Positions 34,999 to 42,886 of a DNA stretch of 64,000 bases are shown in pieces. The notes below the pieces were generated by a model that saw only the letters and a list, made by a program, of their open reading frames with translations, was not told the DNA's origin and did not search any database. A program made the translations under genes and the position numbers. Numbering within the stretch: the first letter of the stretch is position 1; every line of letters begins with the position of its first letter. The DNA is from an uncultured Roseibium sp. (GTDB lineage Bacteria > Pseudomonadota > Alphaproteobacteria > Rhizobiales > Stappiaceae). Location: NCBI RefSeq assembly GCF_947494555.1, contig NZ_CANLVF010000001.1, forward strand, positions 62,001 through 126,000, read 5' to 3'.

Positions 34999-35871
34999 AT
35001 GGAAATGAACCAGATCAGGTATTTTCTTGCTGTCTGCGAACACCGCAACTTCACCCATGCCGCCAGCGCGTCAAATGTCTCGCAGCCATCTTTGACGACT
35101 GCGATAAAGAAACTTGAAGACGAACTTGGGGGAGACTTGTTCGTAAGGGACCGCGCGGGATGCAGGTTGACTGCCCTTGGGAAACTCATGCAACCGCGGC
35201 TAAAGAAGGTTCATCATGAGACGCGGCAGGCGAAGGCTGAGGCGGTGCGGCATTTGCGATTGGAGCGGGTTCCCATCTCTGTCGGCGTTGGCGAAACCAT
35301 TGGCCACAACAGAATTTCAGCAGCTATGGAGCGTATTCGCGCGCGGTTGCCGCAAGCCGAAATTGAATTGATCGTGGCGCCTTCCACCGAGCTTCTGCCC
35401 GGTTTGCGGGATGGTGATTTTGATGTCGTGGTCACGGCAGAGAAGGTCAGTGAAGACCTTTACCGGATAGACCCTCTCTATGATGAAGACTACAGAGTGG
35501 TGGTGTCAGTTTCGCATCCATTGGCGCAATCGACTGCCATTTCTCTTGCGACGCTCGCTGATACGAACATGCTCGATCGGCCTAATTGCGAAATGCGGGA
35601 TGCTCTGCATGAGACATGTACCGATCATGGTTACGAACTCTACGCGGCCTATCGGTCAAATCGCGTGGATTGGTTGATTGAGCTTGCGCGGCAAGGGTCA
35701 GGTGCGGTGATCTTGCCGGCCACGGCAATTCCTTCCGACACGGGCCTCGTGTCGATCCCCATCGATGGCCTTGAAATATCCCGAACTGTTTCTGCTCTTC
35801 GTTTTCGGCACCAGGCTACCAGGCCAGAGACAAGCGACCTGATCCGTGAGATTGCGCGTACGCGGGCGTAA
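34999..35871 (+). CDS. LysR-family transcriptional regulator
   Basis: The 290-residue protein has a typical LysR winged helix (FLAVCEHRNFTHAASASNVS, then QPSLTTAIKKLE) followed by an effector domain (VPISVGVGETIGHNRISAAM). The QIRYFLAV start resembles the CynR/OxyR-like group. The ATG at 34999 has GGAG upstream; the frame is open from 34933. It is divergent from the secreted two-repeat protein and probably controls it. The short symmetry CTAT-N6-ATAG at 34926-34939 may be part of its site. Confidence 0.9.
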   Translation: MEMNQIRYFLAVCEHRNFTHAASASNVSQPSLTTAIKKLEDELGGDLFVRDRAGCRLTALGKLMQPRLKKVHHETRQAKAEAVRHLRLERVPISVGVGETIGHNRISAAMERIRARLPQAEIELIVAPSTELLPGLRDGDFDVVVTAEKVSEDLYRIDPLYDEDYRVVVSVSHPLAQSTAISLATLADTNMLDRPNCEMRDALHETCTDHGYELYAAYRSNRVDWLIELARQGSGAVILPATAIPSDTGLVSIPIDGLEISRTVSALRFRHQATRPETSDLIREIARTRA

Positions 35872-36092
35872 CGGAGGCAGGCGCAAACCGACATTCCCGT
35901 ATGATGCAGCATTTGGCACTTTAGGTTCGAAGCAGACTTTCGCTGCACATAGCATAAATGACAGCCATGCGCCCCAATCAGGTCGTTCGGCGTATCGCCG
36001 CCTGGTCCCAAAACCGGACATTTGTTTAGTACTGGACGAACGAGGGAGGTGCGGATGAAGCGGTCATTGGTCTTAGTGAGCCTGACTTGTGC

Positions 36093-36710
36093 TTAGGAAG
36101 AGAATACCTCTGGAGGCCAGGTAAGTCGCTCAGCTCGCTGAAAAGCCGGACGTTCTCTCAGTCTTTCAACGTAGTCATCCAAGATCTGGCTTTCAGGAAG
36201 CAGATCGTTGAACCGAGCCATTGCAATGACCGACCCAAGGGCGACATCTGCAGCTGTGAACTGGTCTCCCAGTAACCATGCTTGTCCCTCAAGCGTGCTG
36301 CCAAGAATGTCGACCGCGTTCTGTGCGGTATCCCAGGTCGTATGCTGAAGTGTCGCATCAAGGTTCGCGGCGCGCACCGCGATTGCTGGATCAATGACGG
36401 CCGTCGCATAAACGAGCCATTTGAGATATGGACCACGATCTTTGGAGTCGATTTTGGGTGCTAGAGAGCCGTACCCAAATCGATCTGCGAGAAGCGCGCA
36501 GATCGCCGGTCGTTCGCTTACGATCATTCCATCAACGGAGACCACCGGCACCCGACCTGAAGGATTGATCTTGAGGAATTCGGGTTCCAGGTGCTTGCGC
36601 TCTCGGAGATCAACATCGACGACGGTGTAGGCAATGCCCAGCTCTTCCAGCATCCAATACCCTGCCAGTGAGCGTGATGCCTTCGATGCATAAAGAACAA
36701 TCTCAACCAT
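36093..36710 (-). CDS. Glutathione S-transferase
   Basis: The 205-residue protein has the N-terminal thioredoxin-fold GST domain (VEIVLYASKASRSLAGYWML). The cis-proline motif GRVPVVSVDG and glutathione-contact residues SERPAI follow, then an all-helical C-terminal domain (WLLGDQFTAADVALGSVIAM). S12 or S14 in ASKASRS is the likely catalytic Ser. The ATG at 36710 follows AAGG; the frame is open to 36740. It stands alone, with degenerate intergenic repeats on both sides. The substrate is unknown. Confidence 0.9.
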   Translation of the reverse strand: MVEIVLYASKASRSLAGYWMLEELGIAYTVVDVDLRERKHLEPEFLKINPSGRVPVVSVDGMIVSERPAICALLADRFGYGSLAPKIDSKDRGPYLKWLVYATAVIDPAIAVRAANLDATLQHTTWDTAQNAVDILGSTLEGQAWLLGDQFTAADVALGSVIAMARFNDLLPESQILDDYVERLRERPAFQRAERLTWPPEVFSS

Positions 36711-37408
36711 TTGGATCGCCTTCTCGGTTCGATCACACATCGATCATAGAGCATCTGATCTCAACAGGCGACTTGGAAGCCGACATTCGCTGCCTTGCAC
36801 CAATTTGGTAGCTGTGGGCTCCGGCCAGACGTTCGCTGCGGTAGAAACAAACGACGGTTTTGCCCCCTCCAGCTAGGACGTTCGACCGTTTTCCCGTTGT
36901 GCCCGAAAGCGGCCGTTCGAGTGGATCAGAGCAAGTGGCCAAGACACGGACAAATCCGGTATTTGTTTGTCAGGCTCCAAGGGTCGCTCTACGCACTGGG
37001 CGACCGCATCGCGTAGCAACTGACCGGGAAACTGACCAATCACCGCGCTCATGAGTTGGTATCCTGACGCCACAGCCGCATGGCGTTTTGAAACAAGTAA
37101 GTCTCTTCGAAAGAGGTTTAAGTAAAGCCGTGGTTTGATGCTCGTGGCGGATGGTTTTCATGTGCCCGGTATCATCAGCATGGAGGCTTTTCAGGCTTTG
37201 ATCTGTCGATCGCAGATCAATGTCAATTGACGAAATTCACCCAGGCCAGCCAACGCCTTACATCACTGGACGATTAACCAACCCTACAATTCTTGATAGA
37301 TTTTTCAGGGATTTTTCCAAGATTTAACCGCAAGGGTTGCAGGCGGCGCGGATAAAATAGCGCCGGTCAAAATGCCCGGAGAGCGAATTGCAGGCAATGG
37401 GGTAAAAC
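36711..37408. other. Long intergenic region with a dispersed repeat copy
   Basis: From about 36825 to 36940 lies a full-length copy of the degenerate intergenic repeat. The rest to 37408 contains no convincing gene; short minus-strand frames near 36873-37160 look like by-products of the repeat. The last 200 bp are A/T rich and should include the promoter of the ATP-grasp gene. Confidence 0.55.
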
Positions 37409-38362
37409 ATGCGAAGCATCGTGCTTTCGAATGGCGGCTCAATCGGGTTCAGGCAACTTTTGAAACACTTCTTTTGGCGGATGATTCAAGTCTTGCCGGA
37501 TCGCGGCTTCATATTGCTGAAATTTTTCTCCATGAGTGGTCGATTTCCGAACCTGGACTTTCCTCGAACCTTTACCGACAAGGTACAGGTCAGAAAACTT
37601 TATGATCGCGACCCGCTCTTTCCCGTCATGGTCGACAAACACGCGGTCAAGAAGCTCGTCTCCGACCGGGTCGGAGATGACTACACGATCAAGACACTGT
37701 GGGTCGGAAGAGACCTTTCCGAGGTCGATTGGAACCTGATCAGGCTGCCTGCCGTCGTGAAGCCGACCCACGGAAGCGGGCAGGGCGCGTTCCTTGAAAA
37801 ACCTGAAGATATCAGTGCGTTGCTCAGAAGCGATCTTCCCGCAAAATGGTTGGCAACCGAACACCATCTTTGTAACCGGGAATGGGCCTACGGAGAATTT
37901 GAGCCGCAGCTGATCATTGAGGAAATGCTTCAAGGTGCGACGGATGCGCCGGACGATTACCGCTTCTTCGTATTTTCGGGTGAAGTGCGCATGATTGAAG
38001 CGCGGCTGCGGCGGGAAGGCGTCGCCTATGAAGCCTACTTCTCGCCCGACGGGACACGTCTTGATCTGGAGTCTGGATATATTCCGCCCGCTCCAGGCCA
38101 CGTGGAACTGCCTGCCAGCCTCGCAAAGATGACGTCGATTGCCAGACAACTGGCCTGTGGCACCGACTTCGTCCGCGTTGACCTTTATGCATGTGAAGAG
38201 CGCATTTGCGTTGGAGAGCTGACACTTTATCCAGGCGGTGGGTTTCCCGGATGCGTTCCGGAAGCTTGGGACAAAAAACTCGGTGACATGTGGGATTTGC
38301 GCGCAAAGCCTCAAAAATCTAGGGCAACGAAATTGGCTGGAAGACTGCAGCCGACGTCCTGA
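37409..38362 (+). CDS. ATP-grasp protein (TupA-like)
   Basis: The 317-residue protein shows the TupA-like ATP-grasp pattern. The N-terminal phrase is FTDKVQVRKLYDRDPLFPVM, the ATP-binding lysine region is LPAVVKPTHGSGQGAFLEKP, and the metal-binding end reads FVRVDLYACEERICVGELTL. The family ligates glutamyl or amino-acid groups onto cell-surface polymers such as teichuronopeptide; in alphaproteobacteria it is usually linked to polysaccharide decoration. GGGG precedes the start. No polysaccharide genes are adjacent, so the acceptor is unknown. Confidence 0.85.
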   Translation: MRSIVLSNGGSIGFRQLLKHFFWRMIQVLPDRGFILLKFFSMSGRFPNLDFPRTFTDKVQVRKLYDRDPLFPVMVDKHAVKKLVSDRVGDDYTIKTLWVGRDLSEVDWNLIRLPAVVKPTHGSGQGAFLEKPEDISALLRSDLPAKWLATEHHLCNREWAYGEFEPQLIIEEMLQGATDAPDDYRFFVFSGEVRMIEARLRREGVAYEAYFSPDGTRLDLESGYIPPAPGHVELPASLAKMTSIARQLACGTDFVRVDLYACEERICVGELTLYPGGGFPGCVPEAWDKKLGDMWDLRAKPQKSRATKLAGRLQPTS

Positions 38363-38503
38363 GGGCATGGCCTTCAAATCCCGGCAAACAACGCTGTGCC
38401 TGCACCGAGCTTCCGATGATCCGGCCCGCGCAAGCAATGAGGCGGCATGGTCAGCAGCGTAACTGTTCGACTGCACCGAAACCTGGCATCGCCTGTTGGA
38501 TAC

Positions 38504-39484
38504 CTACAGAGCCTCTTCGTAAGCGAACAATGCAGCCAATCCGCCGGTATGTACAAAACAGACGCGGCTGCCTTTGGCGATCTTGCCTGAAGCCACAAGC
38601 GCGGGGATCGCGGCAAAGCTCTTGGCCGTATAGACGGGATCCAGGATCAGGCCTTCTTGTGTGGCAACCATGTGCATCGCAGATCTCGCCGGCTCGCCTA
38701 TCTGTCCGTACCCCGGTGCCAGGGCTCCGTCCCAAATGCGGATATCGGCTTCTGAGACCTTTGCAGCTCCCGCATAGAGATTCTTCAATCGCGCCGTGAT
38801 CCTCCCGATGCGCGCCTCTTGCGCGGTCGCATTGCGGCGCACGCAACTGCCGATGACCTGGGCGCTGGATCCAGACCCGCGCAAACCGGCCAACAGACCG
38901 GCATGTGTGGATCCGCTGCCCGACGCCACAACGTAGGTATCGAAATCCTTGCCCTGTTTCAGGAGCTCCTGTGCTGCGTCCACGTAGCCGAGCGCGCCAA
39001 GCGGCGGATGCCCCTCGGACAGGTGGATCACGTAAGGCACTCGACCCTCTGCGCGCAGGGCCTCGGCGCGTTCGTGCAGTGCGGCGTCGGCTCCGGCCTC
39101 GTCTTCACCTTCGGGATAGGTCAGGATCTCCGGCCCAAGCAGATGCGACAGCAGAACGTTTCCTGATTTGTGGTAGTGATCGGACTTGCCGGGCACGCGG
39201 TTTTCAAGCTGTATGACCGCGCGCATGTTCTGCGAACTGGCCACCGCGGCTGCCAGACGCACAAAATTGGACTGGACCGCACCCGTGATCAAAATAGTAT
39301 CCGCCCCCTGATCCAGAGCATCGCCGAAATAGTACTCAAGCTGCCGGGATTTGTTGCCGCCGAATGTTGGTCCGGCAAGATCGTCGCGTTTTATGAAGAG
39401 TTCGATCCCGAGCGTGTCTGACAGGCGCGGGGCGTGTACCAGAGGTGTTGGCCCCGCAACGATGTTCAGCCTTGGGTGCGTCAT
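38504..39484 (-). CDS. PLP-dependent D-cysteine desulfhydrase / L-cysteate sulfo-lyase family enzyme
   Basis: The 326-residue fold-type II PLP enzyme carries the Schiff-base lysine K45 in PTFGGNKSRQLEY. It also has the substrate-loop motif ITGAVQSNFVRLAAA and the phosphate-binding VASGSGSTHAGLL. The family includes ACC deaminase, D-cysteine desulfhydrase (DcyD) and L-cysteate sulfo-lyase (CuyA). Marine alphaproteobacteria often carry CuyA for sulfonate use, but no taurine or cysteate transporter is next to it, so the reaction cannot be fixed. GGA precedes the ATG. Confidence 0.87.
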   Translation of the reverse strand: MTHPRLNIVAGPTPLVHAPRLSDTLGIELFIKRDDLAGPTFGGNKSRQLEYYFGDALDQGADTILITGAVQSNFVRLAAAVASSQNMRAVIQLENRVPGKSDHYHKSGNVLLSHLLGPEILTYPEGEDEAGADAALHERAEALRAEGRVPYVIHLSEGHPPLGALGYVDAAQELLKQGKDFDTYVVASGSGSTHAGLLAGLRGSGSSAQVIGSCVRRNATAQEARIGRITARLKNLYAGAAKVSEADIRIWDGALAPGYGQIGEPARSAMHMVATQEGLILDPVYTAKSFAAIPALVASGKIAKGSRVCFVHTGGLAALFAYEEAL

Positions 39485-39978
39485 GTGTGTTCCGTGATCG
39501 GTTCTGGTTTGATGGCACGTAGTTGCCGCTGTTGGCGAACTATTGCAGCTTCGCTGGAGCTTGTGAATGACCTAATCACAAGGCAAGAGAGGACACTCAC
39601 TACGACCGGACAGGCAAGATCCCGCTGCACGTCGAGACGGGTTGGTGGCACTGATCCAGAGACATTTCTACTGCTTTGATGCTTGCTGACCTGCAACGTC
39701 GCGCTCGGTGTTACAGCTCGGCCACTTCGCGCCGCTGTATCGGACGTTTGCTGTTTCGCGAACCTGTCTTGAAAGCTGACGAGGCTGAAATTCACCGTGG
39801 TTGCGGCAATGACCGCTTATGGACTGCTTGTAAATAACGGTAGTTTCTCAGGCATTCAAAATCGTATGATTTTTGAACTATACTTGTAATTTTCGAGATT
39901 GAGGTGCCATCTTATCAATAGCCTGCTGCGTGACTGCTTCAGTATCAATCAAGGCAGACAATTTACTGCTAGCGAACA
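39485..39978. other. A/T-rich intergenic region upstream of the SLOG-TIR gene
   Basis: The last 150 bp are much richer in A/T than the flanking genes and contain no clear sigma-70 boxes to the eye. Around 39710-39830 there is a weak trace of the dispersed intergenic repeat (CTGAAATTCACCGTGG, GCAATGACCGCTTATGG). No gene was found. Confidence 0.5.
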
Positions 39979-41058
39979 ATGAGATCCAGCATGGTGACAA
40001 AACTTATCCTGTTTCAAGGCAGCTTCACTGGTCTCCGTAGAAATCGTCGCGATGCGCACACGGCAAGCGACCGCGAGTTTATGAGCGAATTTTCAAGCGA
40101 GTTTGGACGCCAGGCGATTGGTGCTGGATTTGGGATAATTCTGAACAGCGGGGCTGAACTGGACACGAAGGTTGGGCAAGCGGCAACAGATGCTTGTGTG
40201 AAGATCGGTATCACGCCTAGCGCCAGAATTCGGACCTATCCATATGGTGACGCTCCTAAGACAGGCTTTGGCATGGTTATGGAGCCAATAGACAAACGAT
40301 GGCAGGAAGTACGGACGTTTGTTGTTGGTCAATGTGATGCGACTGTAGCTATTGGCGGTGGCAAGGGTACCAGTGACGTCGTTCAAAAGTCGGTTCTTGC
40401 AAACAAGCCGGTATTTCCGGTTGCCGTCGTGTCTGGCGGATCGAAAAATGAATGGGAGAGATTGAAGCTCCAGCAAGCTTTCAACCAGGACTGGGGCGAC
40501 CTGGATTTTCTTGGCGATCTATCCCTATCGGCTCCTGAGCTAGCAAAGAGTGTCGTACAATCTTGCAAAAGAATTTTTGAGAAGCCTGATCGACCAATCT
40601 CACGAAGGGTATTTATCGTTCACGGCCATGATGGTGAGCTAAAATCACAAGTCGCCAGGTTTCTGGAGAAAATAGATCTGGTTCCAGTAATCCTTCAAGA
40701 GCAGGTAGACGCTGGTCGGACGATATTTGCCAAGCTACAGGACGAGCTAAACGACGTTGGTTTTGGCTTTATTCTACTCACGCCGGACGACAAGGGCTCA
40801 GTGGCGGCGCCGCCCGAAAACATGAAACTTAGAGCACGACAAAACGTAGTGTTTGAACACGGGCTCCTCATTGGATTGCTTGGAGCAGATCGCGTGTGCG
40901 CACTTGTGAAGGGCGAACTTGAAATTCCATCTGACCTAAGCGGCGTGATTTACAAGTCGGTCCCTGACGGAGGCGGGCTTCAATCTATTGAACTGGAGCT
41001 CTTTCGCGAACTCACGAAAGCCGGCTTCGAACTCGACGCAGAATTGCTGGTCTCTTGA
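39979..41058 (+). CDS. SLOG-TIR fusion protein, putative NAD-targeting defence effector
   Basis: The 359-residue protein has two parts. Residues 1-200 form a SLOG-like Rossmann domain (KLILFQGSF at the start, and the nucleotide-loop motif ATVAIGGGKGTSD near 122-133). Residues 209-325 form a TIR-like domain of the PF10137/Cap12 kind: RRVFIVHGHD, EQVDAGRTIFAKLQDE, LLTPDDKG and RARQNVVFEHGLLIGLLG. E293, in NVVFEHG, sits where Cap12-type TIRs have their catalytic Glu. Such TIRs cleave NAD+, and SLOG domains bind nucleotide signals, so a sensor-effector fusion acting in abortive infection is likely (inference). Local G+C is about 50 %, below its neighbours. The start is uncertain between 39979 and 39991; no ribosome site is clear. 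Confidence 0.83.
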   Translation: MRSSMVTKLILFQGSFTGLRRNRRDAHTASDREFMSEFSSEFGRQAIGAGFGIILNSGAELDTKVGQAATDACVKIGITPSARIRTYPYGDAPKTGFGMVMEPIDKRWQEVRTFVVGQCDATVAIGGGKGTSDVVQKSVLANKPVFPVAVVSGGSKNEWERLKLQQAFNQDWGDLDFLGDLSLSAPELAKSVVQSCKRIFEKPDRPISRRVFIVHGHDGELKSQVARFLEKIDLVPVILQEQVDAGRTIFAKLQDELNDVGFGFILLTPDDKGSVAAPPENMKLRARQNVVFEHGLLIGLLGADRVCALVKGELEIPSDLSGVIYKSVPDGGGLQSIELELFRELTKAGFELDAELLVS

Positions 41059-41335
41059 TCAAAAAACCCTTTTCAAAATATGCGCTTGCAACACGGTCGT
41101 TTGCGGGTTCGACGTCTGATCCTGAAAGCGAACGTTCGTAACAGTGCATGGGAAGGCCCTTCCATGGGCTGTTCAGCAGACTGGGAGCGCAAAACAACCT
41201 GCGCAAGAGTCATCGGCCTCACCAATTTGCCTGCTAACAAAAATTACGTAATTTTCTCAATAATTTGGAGAAAATTTGTTGCAATTTCGTCGGACTGGTG
41301 CTGATAATCTGCATATAACAAGGTATCGATAATAA

Positions 41336-41803
41336 ATGTCCACGATTGCTGAACTTGTCATTCCGCAGACAGCTGCGCTTCCCCTGCGTTGGAATTCCGG
41401 TAAGCCCCGTGTCTTAATGATCACGTCCCGCGAGACACAGCGTTGGGTCATTCCAAAAGGCTGGTTCATGAAAGGCAAAAAACCTTGGGAAACCGCAAGG
41501 ATCGAGGCCTGCGAGGAGGCAGGCGCTCTCGGCAAGGTTCATGCAAAACCAATCGGAACCTACCACTACGTAAAGGCTTTGCCGCGCGGTGAAAGCTGCC
41601 GCTGCAAGGTGTTTGTGTTTCCGTTGATGGTCGAGAGGCTGAAAAAGAACTGGAAGGAACGCGATGAACGATCGCGCCGATGGTTCTCCGCCAAGAAGGC
41701 TGCAAAACTGGTGTCAGAACCAGAACTCAGCGCCCTGCTGCTCGAAATTGCGGCCAGTCAGGGTGCTGACCTGATTCCCGGGAAGCTTCGGAGCATATCT
41801 TAG
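41336..41803 (+). CDS. Nudix hydrolase (DIPP-like)
   Basis: The 155-residue protein has a Nudix fold and box in the form common to diphosphoinositol-polyphosphate/Ap6A-type members: QRWVIPKGWFMKGKKPWETA followed by RIEACEEAGALG. The catalytic EACEEAG core is intact. It should hydrolyse a nucleoside or inositol diphosphate linkage; the substrate is unknown. AAGG lies upstream. An A/T-rich spacer with a dispersed repeat copy separates it from the SLOG-TIR gene, so they are probably not one operon. Confidence 0.9.
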   Translation: MSTIAELVIPQTAALPLRWNSGKPRVLMITSRETQRWVIPKGWFMKGKKPWETARIEACEEAGALGKVHAKPIGTYHYVKALPRGESCRCKVFVFPLMVERLKKNWKERDERSRRWFSAKKAAKLVSEPELSALLLEIAASQGADLIPGKLRSIS

Positions 41804-41860
41804 GGATCCAACAAAAACAGGCCCAAACGGCCAGAAAACATCGTTCAGGGAGGAACAGAT

Positions 41861-42886
41861 ATGAAAAGAACCGCTACCGCTCTTGCAGGATCCCTTGTCG
41901 CGCTCGCGGCCAGTGTTTCGATGGCTCAGGCCGACAAACTCACGTTCTATTGCAGCGCGCAGGAAGACTGGTGTCAGTTGATGGCCCGCAGCTTCGAGGA
42001 TGCGACGGGTATTGACGTCAACATGACCCGTAAATCTTCTGGCGAAACATTCGCACAAATTCGCGCCGAATCCTCCAATCCCAAGGGAGATGTCTGGTGG
42101 GGCGGCACGGGAGACCCGCATCTTCAGGCCGCTGAGGAAGGCCTTACGGCCGAGTATGTTTCCCCCATGCGCGATCAGTTGCACGACTGGGCGATCAGCC
42201 AGGCCGAGAGCGCGGGAAATCGCACGATCGGTATTTATTCCGGCGCGCTTGGATATGGCTATAACAGCGATCTTCTGGCGGCAAACAATCTGCCCGAGCC
42301 GGCCTGCTGGAAAGATCTGCTGAAGCCCGAATACAAGGGGCATGTCCAGATGGCCAACCCGAATTCCTCGGGTACGGCCTATACAACACTTGCCTCAATG
42401 GTGCAGATCTTCGGCGAAGACGAAGGCTTCGATTTCATGAAGGGTCTGCACGCCAACATCAACCAGTACACCAAGTCCGGCTCTGCGCCGATCAAGGCAG
42501 CCGGCCGGGGTGAAAACACGATCGGGATCGTGTTCATGCATGACGCGGTCAAACAGGCGGTCTCCGGCTTCCCGGTCAAGGTCGTCGCGCCTTGCGAAGG
42601 CACCGGGTACGAAATCGGGTCCATGTCGATCATCGACGGCGCTCGCAACATGGAAGAAGCCAAGAAGTTCTACGACTGGGCGCTGAGCGCCGATGCCCAG
42701 AACCTTGCGCTTGAAGTCAATGCATTCCAGGTCCCCTCCAACAAGGGTGCGCAGACGTCCGAGAGTGCTCCGGACATGAGCCAGATCAAGCTGATCGACT
42801 ATGACTTCAAGAAGTACGGGTCGTCTGACGAGCGTAAGCGACTGCTTCAGAAGTGGGATGAAGAGGTCTCGACGCTGCCGCAGTAA
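41861..42886 (+). CDS. ABC transporter periplasmic binding protein (Fe(III) / AfuA-like)
   Basis: The 341-residue protein has a Sec signal ending SVSMAQA and then KLTFYCSAQEDWCQL. This matches the class of periplasmic proteins for ferric iron, putrescine or phosphoglycerate-type ligands (phrase GETFAQIRAESSNPKGDVWW). It has GGAGG upstream and is the first gene of a binding protein-permease-ATPase operon: the permease GTG follows its TAA directly. Iron is the family default; organophosphonate or sugar phosphate is also possible. Confidence 0.9.
   Translation: MKRTATALAGSLVALAASVSMAQADKLTFYCSAQEDWCQLMARSFEDATGIDVNMTRKSSGETFAQIRAESSNPKGDVWWGGTGDPHLQAAEEGLTAEYVSPMRDQLHDWAISQAESAGNRTIGIYSGALGYGYNSDLLAANNLPEPACWKDLLKPEYKGHVQMANPNSSGTAYTTLASMVQIFGEDEGFDFMKGLHANINQYTKSGSAPIKAAGRGENTIGIVFMHDAVKQAVSGFPVKVVAPCEGTGYEIGSMSIIDGARNMEEAKKFYDWALSADAQNLALEVNAFQVPSNKGAQTSESAPDMSQIKLIDYDFKKYGSSDERKRLLQKWDEEVSTLPQ

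Noticed and set aside
36873..37160. Two short minus-strand frames in the gap before the ATP-grasp gene
   Set aside because: Part of the reading comes from the dispersed repeat (the same tail appears in the run-on frame at 32037), and no ribosome site is visible.
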